Notes: a model not told the origin generated them from the letters alone. A stretch of 64,000 bases of DNA from Crambe crambe (GCA_963924555.1 OZ004594.1:6417563-6481562), one strand, 5' to 3'; positions 11,331 to 23,806 are shown, counted from the stretch's first letter. Numbers and translations are program-made.

Positions 11331-12163
11331 AAAAAAAAGAAAAAAAGAGAATGTTTCTGCTCTTACAGGCACACTCTTATAAAACTCCGATCTCAGTATC
11401 ATACTAGAGCCAAAATTCTTCTATACCCATAGGGATATCCTGATCGTATCCTAGTGCATACCAATAGGAGTATCCTGGTATGTCCATACCTGTGTGTTGA
11501 TCTTTCAGGACATCCTGAGATGTCCCAGGATATAGCATACAATACTATGGATGTCCCTCTCTTACATGTAAGTATATTAGGAATAGAAAGTCATTCCAGG
11601 ACATAGAGTAGGATAACTCAGTCATGATAGGTTTACTAGGACAACTAAGACAAATGGTGTTAGTCCTGGACACTAGTGTAGTTCTTAGCCATTGCTGAGA
11701 AAACACAGATAGTTAAGTGAAGCCAATAGGACACTATTTATGGGCTGATGGTAACATTCTAATATTTTTTTTGGACATGATAATCTAATAATGGCAGAAA
11801 ATGACCGGATAAATGAAGAAATTGACCAGAAAATGTCCTGTATGCACTATGTCTTGTATCAGAGTGCTGAGATAAAGTAAACTCGTCTTAAAAGCACGAT
11901 AATGAGAATAGAGTAGCAATATTGGCTCAACTGCAAGGAGGGCCAGTATTGCCACAATTATTATATTTTTCACTTATCTATTCTGTTAACAATTCACAGC
12001 CACTTTTAAAAAATGAAAAAAGGATGGAAACAAGTTTCTAAATAAAACAGGTTACATACGTATGTTAAGACGGGGACCTTAAATCTAGTTGAGCTGTATA
12101 GTCTCGTATCAAAACAAGCCCTACATTTCAGCTGCATAATTATAGCCAAGTTACAATACTTAC
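11331..12163. other. Non-coding, probable intron of gene a
   Basis: Holds a diffuse run of ATCCTGG/CCAGGAT-type words at about 11420-11660 that looks like a degenerate tandem repeat. No splice-bounded exon was found; the hydrophobic 62-codon frame at 11785-11973 has no supporting splice sites. Confidence 0.5.
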
Positions 12164-12526
12164 CCATAAACACTGTTTGTACAGACTGAACATCAGTTGC
12201 ATTATTCGTGATAATAGGACGTTGACATCGCACATCAATGGTTCCAATGGATGGAGTAACAACAACAGTAGCAGTGCTGACTATAACAGATCCGTTGATA
12301 AATCCATCAAAAAAGTATAAAGCATCAGAAGAGTTTACACCACCGTTCATTATAACTCCAGGAGTTACTGCTGCCACAACTGAGCTTGATAGATCACTTT
12401 GTTGGGTGATAATCCACTCATGGGTGTCATGATTTAGTGTACAGGTGAAGACTACTCGCTCGCCAGGACAAGAAAAATTCCTTCCATGTTGCACACGACT
12501 GGACCACTGGAGTTCAGCAGTCCTCA
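12164..12526 (-). CDS. Gene a, Ig-like domain exon
   Basis: The exon is bordered by an acceptor (ACACTAG before 12526) and a donor (GTAAGT, complement of 12158-12163). Its 363 bp enter and leave in phase 1. The peptide has the layout of an immunoglobulin-like domain: a first cysteine in VVFTCTL, a tryptophan in HEWIITQ, and a second cysteine in TIDVRCQRP, plus several N-x-S/T sequons (NFS, NSS, NGS). It joins in frame to the signal-peptide exon at 12844-12898, so it is the first extracellular domain of a secreted or membrane protein. Continuation of the frame to 12006 is past the donor. The Ig call rests on the spacing pattern only; a related beta-sandwich fold is possible. Confidence 0.75.
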
Positions 12527-12843
12527 CTAGTGTTGGAAAATAAAAATAGATTATTATGAAAAAGAAGAAATGCAGTATAATTTGATTGAATGATCAAGGG
12601 ATGACTAGCATAAATATCTAAAAGTCAACTAATAATGTGACTTGTGTGAATCCATTGTACATGTCATATCATGTTTGAAGGTGGAGTTAAGGATGACATT
12701 ATTTTGAGATGTAACATCACTATGCACTATACATACATCTGTACATGACAGCTATAATAGGTGTGAAACACACAGATTACAGCAATGAACACAGTAGCCA
12801 AAGAAAACTTTAAAAACTTAAAGAAAGTGCTATGGATACCTAC

Positions 12844-12898
12844 CATTGTGAAAAATTCCTGTCAAGAAAAGAACTGCAATCAAAGCAATCATTTTCAT
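12844..12898 (-). CDS. Gene a, signal-peptide exon with start codon
   Basis: An ATG at 12898 directly follows a TTTGCAG sequence and opens the peptide MKMIALIAVLFLTGIFHN, a classic signal peptide with a basic start and a hydrophobic core. The exon ends at a GTAGGT donor (complement of 12838-12843) in phase 1, and joins to the Ig-like exon at 12526 as HNVRTAELQW. This fixes the 5' end and minus orientation of gene a. The ATG could instead follow a 5' untranslated exon, since an acceptor precedes it immediately. Confidence 0.75.
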
Positions 12899-13317
12899 CT
12901 GCAAATAAATGAAGTAACATACATAGTTAGAATGCTGATTGTGCCTACAATTATACGTAAATACTATAATATCAGAGAGAAATCAATACATAGCTCTTTC
13001 TATGTAGGGGTTACTTGGAGGGCTGTACATCAAAATTAATACTAAAATCAGCTTGACTTCACTACTGTGCACATTACAGACCATGAAGTGGTTGTCAAGA
13101 ATGTGACTGACACTTTTCAATATCTGAACTATCATGGTGAGTATATAGTGATGCATGAAGAGGAAGTGAGATTAGCCACCCACAGACATTTCAAACTGAT
13201 ATCGTATACATTAGGGAAGTACTCACTGTACTTTAATCATATGTAAACCTGCACCATGTCCAGGTCCACATAGTGTCATCCATGGCTTTAAAGGAATATT
13301 GCAGAACATTAACATAA
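12899..13317. other. Non-coding, upstream of gene a
   Basis: Would contain the promoter or first intron of gene a on the minus strand. No clear TATA or other motif can be defended. The 84-codon plus frame at 12785-13039 overlaps the signal exon antisense and is not credited. Confidence 0.4.
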
Positions 13318-13745
13318 TAATTGGATATCAAATACATGCGCATGCGTATTATTGAAAAAAATGGCTTCCAATGATTATCAACTCTTTCGAGGATCGATGA
13401 GTACAAAAGATCGTAGCTGGTAGAATTTGGAGTGGATTTATCCAGAAATCATAGCTGTAGCTTGAGTGGTTCGAGAGATATGGTTGTCTAAGAATAATAA
13501 TAATAAAATAATATAGAGAAGAATCCAGTGATTTACCTGCTTGCCATATTTCTGAAATGGTAAGCTTCCTGGTCCTGAAACTTGGTCTGCACTTTGTAGT
13601 AGACTCTAGTAGGCTGGATAATCATTCACAGTAGCTTTTGTTAAGTCCAAGTGGGGGAACTACAACTTCACTTTTATATGTGGTGCGCACAGCCATCCGC
13701 GTCATCCCTACATAGAGAGAGTTACCGCTCTCTCTGATACTTAAT
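13318..13745 (+). repeat. Interspersed repeat R, copy 1
   Basis: Begins near ATTGGATATCAAATACATGC with the palindromic core GCGCATGCG, and ends in a hairpin ATCCCTACATAGAGAGAG...CTCTCTCTGAT. Other copies: 35750-38525 (interrupted by B1 and B2), 44106-44640 and a partial tandem copy 44641-44885. A shared inner word is GATTTACCTGCTTGCC. Non-coding, about 430-530 bp. Confidence 0.8.
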
Positions 13746-14530
13746 TAAGACTAGTGCACTATAGCGGAAGTTTATTATGACATTGATTCATCACATCAAC
13801 ATAGCTCTTTTAATTCAAGATGCCATAAACAGGTTAGATACCTTGCTGAATGGGAGTGACTGTGTTTAGGCCCCTCTAGAGTGGTTACATGAATCAGAAA
13901 CCAGAAACTATACAGAGAGAGGGTTATGAATTAAAAATTCATGTATAGTTACTTAATCCCTTCAGAGATTGACCAGTAACAGGAATTTGCACTAGGAGCA
14001 TGTATATTATTAGCTATAGCTCCACTTTTTGTGGATCACCAAACTGACCCACTCCAAACATCATAATCTAGCTACATGTCAATATTTTACATGAGTAAAA
14101 CAGGCTAATGAACTCCAGAAACCACAGCGCACCAACTTACTAGCTATGCTCCAAGAAACAGGATGTCACACTCACATTAATATGCGCATAACATTACTTG
14201 CGCGTGCGAATACCTAAAGACATGTTAATGCATAGTGCCTTCTGGTGAGAAGCTTCTTTCACTGAGTTTTAAGGAAAGCACATCATTCATGGCTACTTTT
14301 CTAAGTAATGAATCATAATTCATCAGGTAGCCTCTGAGATAAAGAAAACAGATAACCTCCGAGATAAGGATAAGTCTTTTCCCCTGTGTATATGTAGTCT
14401 GGTATTTAGATAAGCTGGAGACATGTAATACTTGGACTTATACACTAGCTGGTGCTATAACATTTAGTAATGGAGTAACCTTCCAGTTCCTCAAAGAAAA
14501 GGGGAGGCAAGCATAACAATAAATTTTTCC
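13746..14530. repeat. Duplicated spacer segment a, carrying empty sites
   Basis: Paralogous to spacer DNA at 16430-16502 plus 28470-28522 plus 33190-33530, and to 46980-48550. Shared words include AACAGGTTAGATACCTTGCT, CAGTAACAGGAATTTGCACT and CCTCCGAGATAAGGATA. Here the sequence is continuous where the other copy carries the transposons at 16503-28469 and 28523-33189, so it serves as the unoccupied target for both. Confidence 0.75.
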
Positions 14531-16502
14531 CATATCACTGTCTCCTTGATAGGAAAGCTAACATGAAAGCTAAATGACACTGCTTTGACTCTTCAATAGT
14601 CCTACCACACTGAAGGAGTTGCTTATAGTAGAAGACAAATGATTTGTATTATTCAAATGGAGCATCCCACTTGAATAATAAAACAGCAGCTTGAATCCGA
14701 CTGGTTATTAAAAGAGAGTAGCTATATGCATTCTAAAAATGAAAGTGCATGCTACATATCTAAGGAATGTACTCTGTAAACAGCTGCATACCTTCACAGT
14801 AAAAACAGAAGCGTTATATGTACACTAAATATCCCAATACACACACACTATAAGTGTGCAGTGTACACTTTCGTTTTTACAGTGCACTCTTGTAAACTGT
14901 TTACAGGGAGCATTGCGGTTTAAAGTACACACTTAGCTATAGTGGAGCTATTTCTTATAGCATGGGTGCAGACAATGCAAGTAGATCATAATGTGTGCAC
15001 CTTGGATTTACAGTTTTAAGATTGCCTGCAGCCATCTTATAATAGTGTGATCTGGCTTGGGAACATTAAATGCTTAGACTAGTGTACTAGCGGAAGTTTT
15101 AAGTGCAATCATGATGTCAATATAATAGCTCTAACTACAATTCTGTTGGTAGCATCTTCAGCAAATTAGTAGTTGTCATGATTACAATAAGATGATGTCA
15201 TCCAATAAAATGCACCATTAAGGAAGGGTGGCAGCATACTACACCCACACACGGTTGCTAAGGAAAATCAACTTCAAAACTATTCATGATAAAAATTTCT
15301 AACTTGCACCAAAAAGTTATTAAGTACCAGAATAGTACTACATACATAAAAAATGAAGAAAGACAAATTATAAAGACTGATGTTATGACCAATTTCATTC
15401 TCAAGGTAAACTGTGTTGCATCTCAATGACCACTTGGAATTAATGGCTGATTCTTTGATATACAGCTTCTTATACTTATTTCCATATTTATTTTTTGTCA
15501 ATTCACAATTTATTTTTTAATTTATCCATATAGGATCTTGTGTCCTGCACATTCTGTACTAGCTACTAGCTTTAAACTAAAGCAAAATGTACCTTATCAA
15601 GTACTTGCCATATAATTATGCAAAATATTGGCCCATTCCCATGCATAGTTCCTGAGTTACAGTAATTTGTTCATTATTCATGCTAGCATGGATTTTAAAG
15701 GTGCCAAAGCAGCTGCTGCTATTGCGCTATTTCAGTAGCTTCGTCTCCAGGCCCTCCTGTACGCAAAAATATTGCAAAATCATAGAAACCCATAGCGTGG
15801 GTGTGTCCAAGGAAACGCAGTCCCATCGCATACGTCACCATGACGAATCGGTACTACGACCACGTACGAGCACATGGCCGGCCAGGCCTAAGAAAGAAGA
15901 GGCATCGAGCCATTGAGCTGCCACTGAATTTGAGTGTTGCTACGCTTTGCTAGCCTAGTATGCTCCATAGCCTAGCAACAGATAGTATCAGAGCTGCCTA
16001 TTGTTAGACAGTAAAGCAAGTAGTTTAGATTTTAGGCTTAGCTGGATTATAAATAGATCAGCCTCAGAATTCTTCATGAGTTTTAGTAAGTCCTTGGTTA
16101 TATAGCCATAGCAAATTGGTCATTTTGTTGTAGCGAAACAGCGGAAGTTCTTCTGAACACCTGGTCATAATGCTCTCGTACACTGCCCACGCCCAATCAG
16201 ACGGTTCTACCCTACCGTGACTTCGTGAACCGGGCCTGGGGGGATGAGGCTATTAGCACAGTGGTGCTTGTGGTTAATTAGTGCTTGTACCAGTGCATGC
16301 CTCAGTTACTATGTGCGGCTACCCTTAAGCATCATGTCAAATTCTTTCTTATGATGCTTATACTTTGTATATACTCATCATAGTAGGTATGGCTTTCTTA
16401 GCTCACTTATTTTTGAGATGCTATAAACAGGTTAGATACCTTGCTGAATGGTGTTTAGCTCCCTCTAGAGTGGCTGCACGAATCAGAAACCAGAAGGATT
16501 TC
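14531..16502. other. Non-coding spacer with one foldback repeat
   Basis: A foldback lies at about 14769-14905 (CTGTAAACAG...CAGTAAAAACAGAAGCG pairing with CGTTTTTACAG...CTGTTTACAG). GGGCCTGGGGGGATGAGGCTA near 16233 resembles sequence at 46957, another trace of the segmental duplication. From 16430 the paralogous spacer resumes up to the transposon at 16503. Frames at 15280-15501 and 15680-15916 show no domain or splice support. Confidence 0.5.
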
Positions 16503-16539
16503 GGTTGTGTGCACAAATAGAAGTATATCCAAATGATGT

Positions 16540-16616
16540 AATGCATAATGATGGAATGCATAATGATGTAATACATAATGATGTAATGCATAATGATGTA
16601 ATGCATAATAACATGT
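16540..16616. repeat. Minisatellite of 15-bp ATGATGTAATGCATA units
   Basis: Five near-identical units lie just inside the left terminal repeat of the large transposon, whose inner part (CCAAATGATGTAATGCAT) overlaps the first unit. The complementary right terminus has only one such unit. Frames such as 16421-16606 are products of this repeat. Confidence 0.8.
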
Positions 16617-16679
16617 AATTTCGTGTATATGATGATAATGAGTATAATTATGCTATATAGCTACATGTAGTTTATTAGA

Positions 16680-17515
16680 GGTAGTGAGTATTACAGCAGA
16701 CAGTAAGACTGCATGACATAGGCAGTATAAATAAATACTTGCTGACAGTAGGACAGTATGACACATTAATATGTAGCTAGACAGTTGGACTTGTAGACAG
16801 TGGGACAGTACACAGTGGACACTTGGGACAGTAAGACACTGGGACAGCTAGTAGCTATTACATGCAGACAGTGGGACAGTAAGACAGTGTTAAAGACTGG
16901 GACAGCTAGTATTACATGCAGACAGTGGGACAGTAAGACAGTGTTTAAAGACAGTATTACATGCAGACAAATAAGACAGTGTTAAAGACTGGACAGCTAG
17001 TATTACATGCAGACAGTGGGACAGTAAGACAGTGTTGAAGACTGGACAGCTAGTATTACATGCAGACAGTGGGACAGTAAGACAGTGTTTAAAGACAGTA
17101 TTACATGCAGACAAATAAGACAGTGTTGAAGACTGGACAGCTAGTATTACATGCAGACAGTGGGACAGTAAGACAGTGTTGAAGACTGGACAGCTAGTAT
17201 TACATGCAGACAGTGGGACAGTAAGACAGTGTTGAAGACTGGACAGCTAGTATTACATGCAGACAGTGGGACAAGACAGTGTTGAAGACTGGACAGCTAG
17301 TATTACATGCAGACAGTGGGACAGTAAGACAGTGTTGAAGACTGGACAGCTAGTATTATATGCAGACAGTGGGACAGTAAGACAGTGTTGAAGACTGGAC
17401 AGCTAGTAGCTATTAGTGGGACAGCAAGACAGTGTTAATGACAATAATTACATCAAACAGTGGGACAGTAGCTATATAGCTAGCTAAGACAGTGGGACAG
17501 TAAGACAGTAGCTAA
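16680..17515. repeat. Left subterminal minisatellite, about 53-bp unit
   Basis: Seven or more copies of a unit built from GAAGACTGGACAGCTAGTAT, TACATGCAGACAG and TGGGACAGTAAGACAGTG, with shorter variants at both edges. The GGGACAG and TAAGAC words recur, in inverted orientation, in the right array (GTCCCAGAGTCTTA), so the two arrays face each other like subterminal transposase-binding repeats. The repeat-only frames at 16800-16985 and 16890-17114 are not genes. Confidence 0.85.
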
Positions 17516-17670
17516 TGAGCACATGGTGTAGTTAGCTAAGCACATGGTGTAAGATTTCATGAAGTCAAGGTAACTATAGCTAGCTAACTAGCTACTTAGT
17601 TATAAGAGGATCTATTGTTAGCTCAGCTATATCTAACTAATGTTGCCCATCTTGCTTGGCTAATACAGGT

Positions 17671-19848
17671 ATGATGGCTAGCCCCCCTGGATTAAAGCGA
17701 CAGCGTCTACTTATGGGCCCATCAATTAATGTGTCCCCAACTCATGCCCAGGAAGTCTCTCAAGCAGCTCAAAATTCTCCTTTCCCTTGGAAAGATGCTG
17801 TACCTGAGGAGATATCCAACTGGTTTGAGATGTACGCTAAGTCGAGAAACACCCTTCCTGAGTTCATTTTCACTGCAGCACTTACCACTGTAGCTGCTCT
17901 TATGGGTCCTAAAGTATATGTGAGGCTACGTAAGGAATATCCTGAACCTGTAAATCTTTTCACAATATGTATGGCCGAACCTGGTGCAGGGAAAAGTCAA
18001 GCATTTAGGATGTCAATTATTGATCCTATAATGTCACTGGGATCCCCTTTAAGTAACATTTTAGTTGATGAATATACCCGTAGAGGACTGTTTAGGCACC
18101 TACAACAGAATTCTGGACGGGGACTGCTTGCTTATGAAGAGCTTACTTCCTTTTTTGACCAAGTACACCGAAGACAGCTAGAAGGTAGTGGAGAAAGGCA
18201 AATGTTTTGCCGTCTTTATGATTCTGGCAGATGGACAAGCAGTATTGGTACATTTAATTGTTTTCATATACTGTAGCTATCACTTGCTGTTCTACATCAA
18301 AATTCTGTAGTGAACATAGCTATGAAGTTATGGATTTTGTTTGCAGGAACTCTTAACAAGGAAGGATCTAAAGAAGAAGTTAATGAGGCCTGCATTTGCA
18401 TCTGTGGGTTTCTACAGCCTGGACCTTTTGTTCAGAGAATCTTGCCTACACTGCTTGAGTCTAATGATGGCTTTGCTGATCGTCTACTGTTATGCTCACC
18501 ACATCCAAAACTCCTACTGGAGAGAGAAGTGGAAGAGTGGTGTGAAAAAATGCGTGCCCAGCAACTTGAAAACCTGTGCCAACCATATGCACTCATTGCT
18601 GAAGTTCACCATGATCTTGACTCTCCATTATATTACGAGTATAATAGTGCAGCAAAAGAGGTGTGCTTTTCCTTCTCGGATGAGATGACCACTATTATGA
18701 ATGATCAGTGGCAATCTGGGAAAAGCACCCATGGTAATGTCTCAAAGGATAAACGAACTATGATCAGGTAACTTACTGATCTCCATGCATTGATCCCTGG
18801 CACTGTGTGTAAACGTGTGTGGGCATGGCACATGTAACCAATGGTTTTGTGGTTTGTATTAATTATCACCAGAGGAAGGCTGTTAACCATTTCAGTACAA
18901 ACCAACCTGAAATCCAGTGGTGTCTACATACTTATTTCATCCCCAGCCATGATAATGTGTTTCTGCCTCCCAGTTAGTCTTTCCTTCAAGTCTTGGAGTA
19001 TTCTATGTAGATAGAAATGCAATATTATTATTCATTTATAGATTGAGTGGAGTTCTGCATGTATTGTACTATGTTATGAAAGAGTGCTTCAAAGAAGGAT
19101 CATCAAGGGAAGGAGCTGAGCCAGAAAAATTTACCATACCTCTTATTATTCCTGAAAATGTTGCAAGGATGGCAGTCCACTTAACAGAGTATTATCAGAG
19201 TCAAAGGATGGCTTATGAGAAGGTAAGTATAGTATTGTTAGTCCCATGGTGTATTGTTCTAACTGCATGGTCTGGGTTGTTATGTAATTTATAGTGTGTA
19301 ACTTATAGTGTATAATGTAGCTATGTTACTACATGTGGAGATTTTCCCTTCAACAAGTGTTGATATACAATATCATGTGTAAACCAGTGAGAAACCATGC
19401 ATGCAATAAATTAATCTTATTTTAGGGAATTGAAGCTGCTTCAAATCAAGCCATTGAACAGGAAGCACAGGCCAAAAGTCCGGAAACCCATATACTGCTG
19501 AGTAAGGGGCCATTTTGTACACCAAGAAGTGTTATTAAAAACATGACAACAAAAGTTCGTCCCAAACTAGATGAAATTGCTGATTATATGAAAAAACTTG
19601 ATGATCGCCACATTGGTACCTTTGTGAATATAAATCAAAAGGAACGAGCCTATTTCAAGCTACTTCCAGAAGATGATCATAAAGAAAGTATCTGCAGTAT
19701 AATAGGATCAAGATGGGAGGAGTATATTTCTAATTTTAAAAAAATTGATACTAAATACATCACGTTAACCCAATTTAATAGGCTTTTGGCCTCCTCTCCA
19801 TATTCCACTGAAGAAATGGCTCAGTATGAAATATATCCCAGGAAATAA
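17671..19848 (+). CDS. DUF3987-like P-loop ATPase, four exons, intact
   Basis: Exons 17671-18247, 18347-18767, 19042-19222 and 19426-19848 join in frame with GT-AG borders and total 1602 bp, or 533 residues plus stop. The start chosen is the ATG of MMASPPGLKR; an upstream 5' exon is possible because an acceptor (TACAG) precedes it. The protein has a Walker A motif, EPGAGKSQAF, about 110 residues in, and a hydrophobic-acidic GLLAYEELTSFF strand typical of Walker B about 55 residues on. A C-terminal helical part follows (LSGVLHVLYYVMKE, ending YEIYPRK). DUF3987 ATPases are best known from bacterial and phage replication modules and resemble helicases; that is family knowledge. Here a role in replicating or moving the element is inference. 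It converges on the transposase gene with about 130 bp between. Confidence 0.8.
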
Positions 19849-19978
19849 TTACGTACATGTACTAATCTCCAATCCGATCTACTCACATAGCTACAAAGAA
19901 TTATAGCATAAGCCTCCAAACTCTAGGCTGTATGTGGTACATCATTTTTATAGCATATAATTATACGTATTATAGTTG

Positions 19979-22900
19979 TTATTGGGTTTGACGTTGATAT
20001 ACTATTTTACTTTTAAAGGATAGTTTCCTGGAAAGTTTTTGTATTTCGTCTTGTGTTCGTTCAAATAATGCGAAGTCAAGTCTGAGTTCTTTAGTTATGG
20101 TAAAAATTGCGCAGTATATCTGATATAGCTTAGAAATATCTAGACTCTGAATATCTTCAGAGCAGAAGTTTTTTCTTTCCTCTTCCAGTAAATAATGTAT
20201 AATGCTGCTTACTAACAAAAATTCCATGTTGCTGAATCCACCAGTTGTGACTGGTTCTCCCATATCTCTCATGAATGTTAAAGATTTCTTCCCTTTGAGT
20301 GGAATAGATTGGCCTTGATGTGGTTCCCGTTTACGTTTCTGGCCTACTTTTGGGGGCTCATTCTTTGGCTTTATTCCAAAAGGGTTAGTACAATTTTTAC
20401 ATTTGCACACTTCTAGACAAGCCAGTTTTTCATTGTAGCAAGGGCAGCGGCAAGTATATTGAGTGATATCGAAGGAGCATGGCATCCCCTTCACTGATTT
20501 CCTGCCACAGTTACAACCTTTAGATCGCTGTTTTTTACTGCTACATTGAGTCTCCTCTGTTGGAGTAGTACTTTCTTGCACGATCGTATCTGTTTTAACT
20601 GCAGGCACAGCAGCACTGTAATGCCCACTTCCAAACTGATTGTATGCTAGAAATATTGGATCCATGTTCAATGTTGGAGAATGAGTAGGATGTTGAATAA
20701 CCACAGGCATATTCTTCACAGATGTAAACACCACAATAGGAGCCTTCAATATGTTACTAATTGCAGCTATTACAAGGTCTCCAACATTTGATGCAAATTC
20801 ACCACTATGGAGAAAATCACTGGCTTGTTCTTGTAGTTGGTTGCCAGTCATAAATTCCTTGTATTCATTAGAATACTCACCAAGCCATTCTGCTACAATC
20901 AAACTTCTCAATGTGGTAATTATCATATCAAATGGATTCTTGATATCAATTCCACAGCACTGTTGTAAAAATTTTCCTAGAATCATATTTCCATTGTTAA
21001 CCTGGTACTTCATATTGTGTATAATTGAATATAACAGACAGTTACCATCTTTAGGGGCTGAACTTTTAGAAAATTTCCAAGACTTAAGCACTTGATCAAG
21101 CCTTTCTTCGTGTTCCTGAAGTTCCTTATCACAAGTGGTTGACAATTCCATAGTGATGGGATCAAACAAGGAATTCAATGAAGTTGCCATAAAGGGAAAA
21201 TGTAGTACATCAATAAAAGCTGTTTCACTCACTTTATTTACTGCCACAGAAGTAAAGTACCATGCTAAACTCTTCATCAGGATACCTTTCATATCAGGTA
21301 TCGATACCAGTAGTTCAGTATGAGATAAATCCAGATCATCCTCATCACTAGTCAATTCCACATTACAAGATTGGTTGTCATCATTATCAATGCTAGTTTG
21401 TAAATTTTCCTTGGCATTTTCAATAGATATACCATTTATTCGCTCATATGCCTCGTGAAAGGTGCACGAACTGATGGTCAGAATATTCGGTACAGAAGTG
21501 GATGGCATTGGACTATCTTTGAATCGGAGCCCAAATTTTTCTGGTGTGATTGCAGTTTCAGCATGCAAAAGTTGGTAAAATTCGATAGAGTTTTGCAATC
21601 TCTGCTCTACCCTTGATGCCATTTTCACATTGTGCCTGAAGAAACATTCTGTAAATAGACCATATGCCAACTCAACTCCATACCTGGAAGCAGACATTAT
21701 GTTATTCAAGTTCTTGTGTAATTCCTCATTTCTGTTGGTTCCACGTCCTGGTTTAATCCCTGACAGGCATCCTTTTTTCATGTGTACTCGAATATTTTCT
21801 ATTTCTTTTAATGCTGACTCATTCATTACTGGTTGCTTATTATATTCTGCATCTTTCCATTGTTCCTTAAACTTGTCCAAATTTGATTCCAAAATCTCGG
21901 GGGCGGGTGTTATTAGTTTACGATCCTTTCCAAGATCAGAAGGATCCCTAAAGACTAGCCTCCAGTCATCCATGAAAACTTTCCTCAAAGGATGTTTCTT
22001 AGAGACCTTTTCTCCGACCCTTTTAATAGCATGGAAAAGATCCAACTTTACTTTTAAATCAAATCCAAATACTTCTTGTAATTTTTTTCGCCATGCACAG
22101 CAATTATCTACATAAAATTCTGAAACTTTTTTCTTTTGTGCTTGGAATCGTCTCTGCAATGCTGTAATTGCATCTCTAACCACATCAAATGCTACTCCAG
22201 ATGTCAACTTCCAAGTTACTACCTGACCAGATGAATTCAATATGCAAAATAGGGCACCATACTGTGTAATCCATCTCCTATCACCACTTCTGGAAATTCC
22301 AATGTTAGCTGTACAAAATAGAAAAATTGGCTAGTCCCCCATTGTTGTACAGTGAACCCTCACTGAACACCTACAGATTATCTAAAATACTGTAGTCCTT
22401 TCAGCCTTTATCCCTCATATAGCTACAATAGTTATAGCCTATAGCTAGTTATACACTGGCTGCTATAATTATAATAGTTAATCTTACTTGCTGATGCAAA
22501 AGTATGATCACAGCTTAGCCACGAGTTTTGATCATCAATGGTAGTGTTTTGCATAACTTTAATGTAGACATCTTCTTTCTCCCAAAAATCTGCCAAAAAG
22601 CAGCTTGATATTGAATGGTTTGACGGCAAAGAGGATGAAAACAATTCTAACCATTCTTCCAGTGAAGGAAAAGTATCCATTTTACTTCCTTTCGTTGCTA
22701 CAAATTTCAATTTCTGGCGATGATACCACCATTGAATCCTTTCAAATAGAACCTCACGTACTTTATGAATGCTCATTCCAAATGAAATAAGTGAGCATAT
22801 AAGCTGAATGTGTTCCAAGGTAAATCCAGTAATGTGCCATAATTTGAAAGGCACAAAACAGGTCGGTATTTCTTTCAAAATACCCGGATGATAACCAACA

Positions 22901-23325
22901 ACTTCATGGTTCTTGGAGCATGCATAAACACGGCATACTAGTAAAGTAATGCCATAAACACCATAAATCTTTCTAGGGTCAGATCGTAGACCTCCCATTC
23001 CATTTCTCCAACCTCTTGCATGAAGAGGGATATTTGGCACATTTAACATTGTGCACTTTGGACACACTACTTTTATCTTTGGAAATTGCTCCAGAGGGGA
23101 CCATAAAATTATTGGCGGCATCAAATACATCTCAGGTACCACACAAGTTTCCATTAATAAGGTCCTAGGACAGTTTTCGAATGTCATAATAGCAGGTGCA
23201 GCTGGACATTGATCATCAAAATCTTCACATAGTTTAGCAAGATGAGTACACCAAGAAAGTGGAAGTTTAACAGCTGTGGTCCTGGTCACTAAAGTAAACA
23301 AAATGAAGAAGTAGCTGCAACCCAT
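19979..23325 (-). CDS. DDE-transposase-like protein with OTU and CXC domains
   Basis: Two main coding blocks, 22488-23325 and 19979-22308, join at a 179-bp intron (donor GTAAGA, acceptor TTGTACAG) in phase 1. The first has a zinc-like pair (VVCPKC, YACSKNH) and ends at WLSCDHTFASAS, the likely first catalytic Asp. The second has a second Asp in FYVDNCCAWRKK and a Glu in GRGTNRNEELHKNLN, giving a D-D-E set. About 200 residues later an OTU-like cysteine protease domain starts at KDGNCLLYS (Cys) and ends at GSGHYSAAV (His). A cysteine-rich CXC-type module follows (CNCGRKS, CRCPCY, CKCKNCTNPFG). Total length is roughly 1050 residues. The start is uncertain: MGCSYFF may be intronic, since TTTACTTTAG just inside it looks like an acceptor. 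The OTU part may remove ubiquitin-like tags; that role is inferred. Confidence 0.8.
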
Positions 23326-23806
23326 GTTCTTTCAAGTCCTGGAGATCGAGAGCGCAGAGCTTTTTACACATGCGCACAATCATTGCTGATATGCGCGCGG
23401 GATATTAGCTGTCCCAATGTATATGTCCTATTGGTGTCCACTGTCCTATGTCTCACTAGCCAGTCACTAGTTACTGTCCCAGAGTCTTATGTCCTTCCTC
23501 TAGGACTAGATATATCACTGTCACAGAGTCTTATGTCCTTCCTCTGGGACTATAGATGTATCACTGTCACAGAGTCTTATATCCTTGATTACTCCAGCAC
23601 TAAATGTGTCCCAGAGTCTTATGTCCTCCCTCCAGTAGACTAGATGTATCACTGTCCCAGAGTCTTATGTCCTCCTTCCAGTATTAGATGTCTCACTGTC
23701 ACAGAGTCTTATGTCCTCCTCCACTACTAGATGTATCACTGTCCCAGAGTCTTAGCTATGTCCTCCTCCACTACTAGACGTCTCACTGTCCCAGAGTCTT
23801 GTCTCC
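23326..23806. repeat. Right subterminal minisatellite, left half
   Basis: About nine copies of a 44-46 bp unit containing TGTCCCAGAGTCTTATGTCC and CTCCAGTACTAGATGTATCA lie at about 23405-23806. On the complement it reads GGACATAAGACTCTGGGACAG, related to the left array. The array is cut at 23806 by the Ty3/Gypsy element and continues at 28004. The spacer 23326-23404 probably holds the transposase promoter on the minus strand. Confidence 0.8.

Noticed and set aside
11785-11973. Hydrophobic 62-codon frame MKNIIIVAILALLAVEPI
   Set aside because: It looks like a signal peptide, but there is no matching splice donor or downstream exon in phase, and the real gene a signal exon is at 12844-12898.
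16800-17114. Overlapping frames with repeated TCRQWDSKTV-like and LSACNTVFKHC-like peptides
   Set aside because: They translate the subterminal minisatellite on both strands; periodic DNA gives open frames without coding function.
16680-17515. Possible CRISPR-like array
   Set aside because: Repeats are contiguous with no unique spacers, in eukaryotic DNA, and lie at a transposon end.
20751-22115. Plus-strand frames opposite the OTU-CXC transposase gene
   Set aside because: Antisense shadows of a gene with clear motifs on the other strand.
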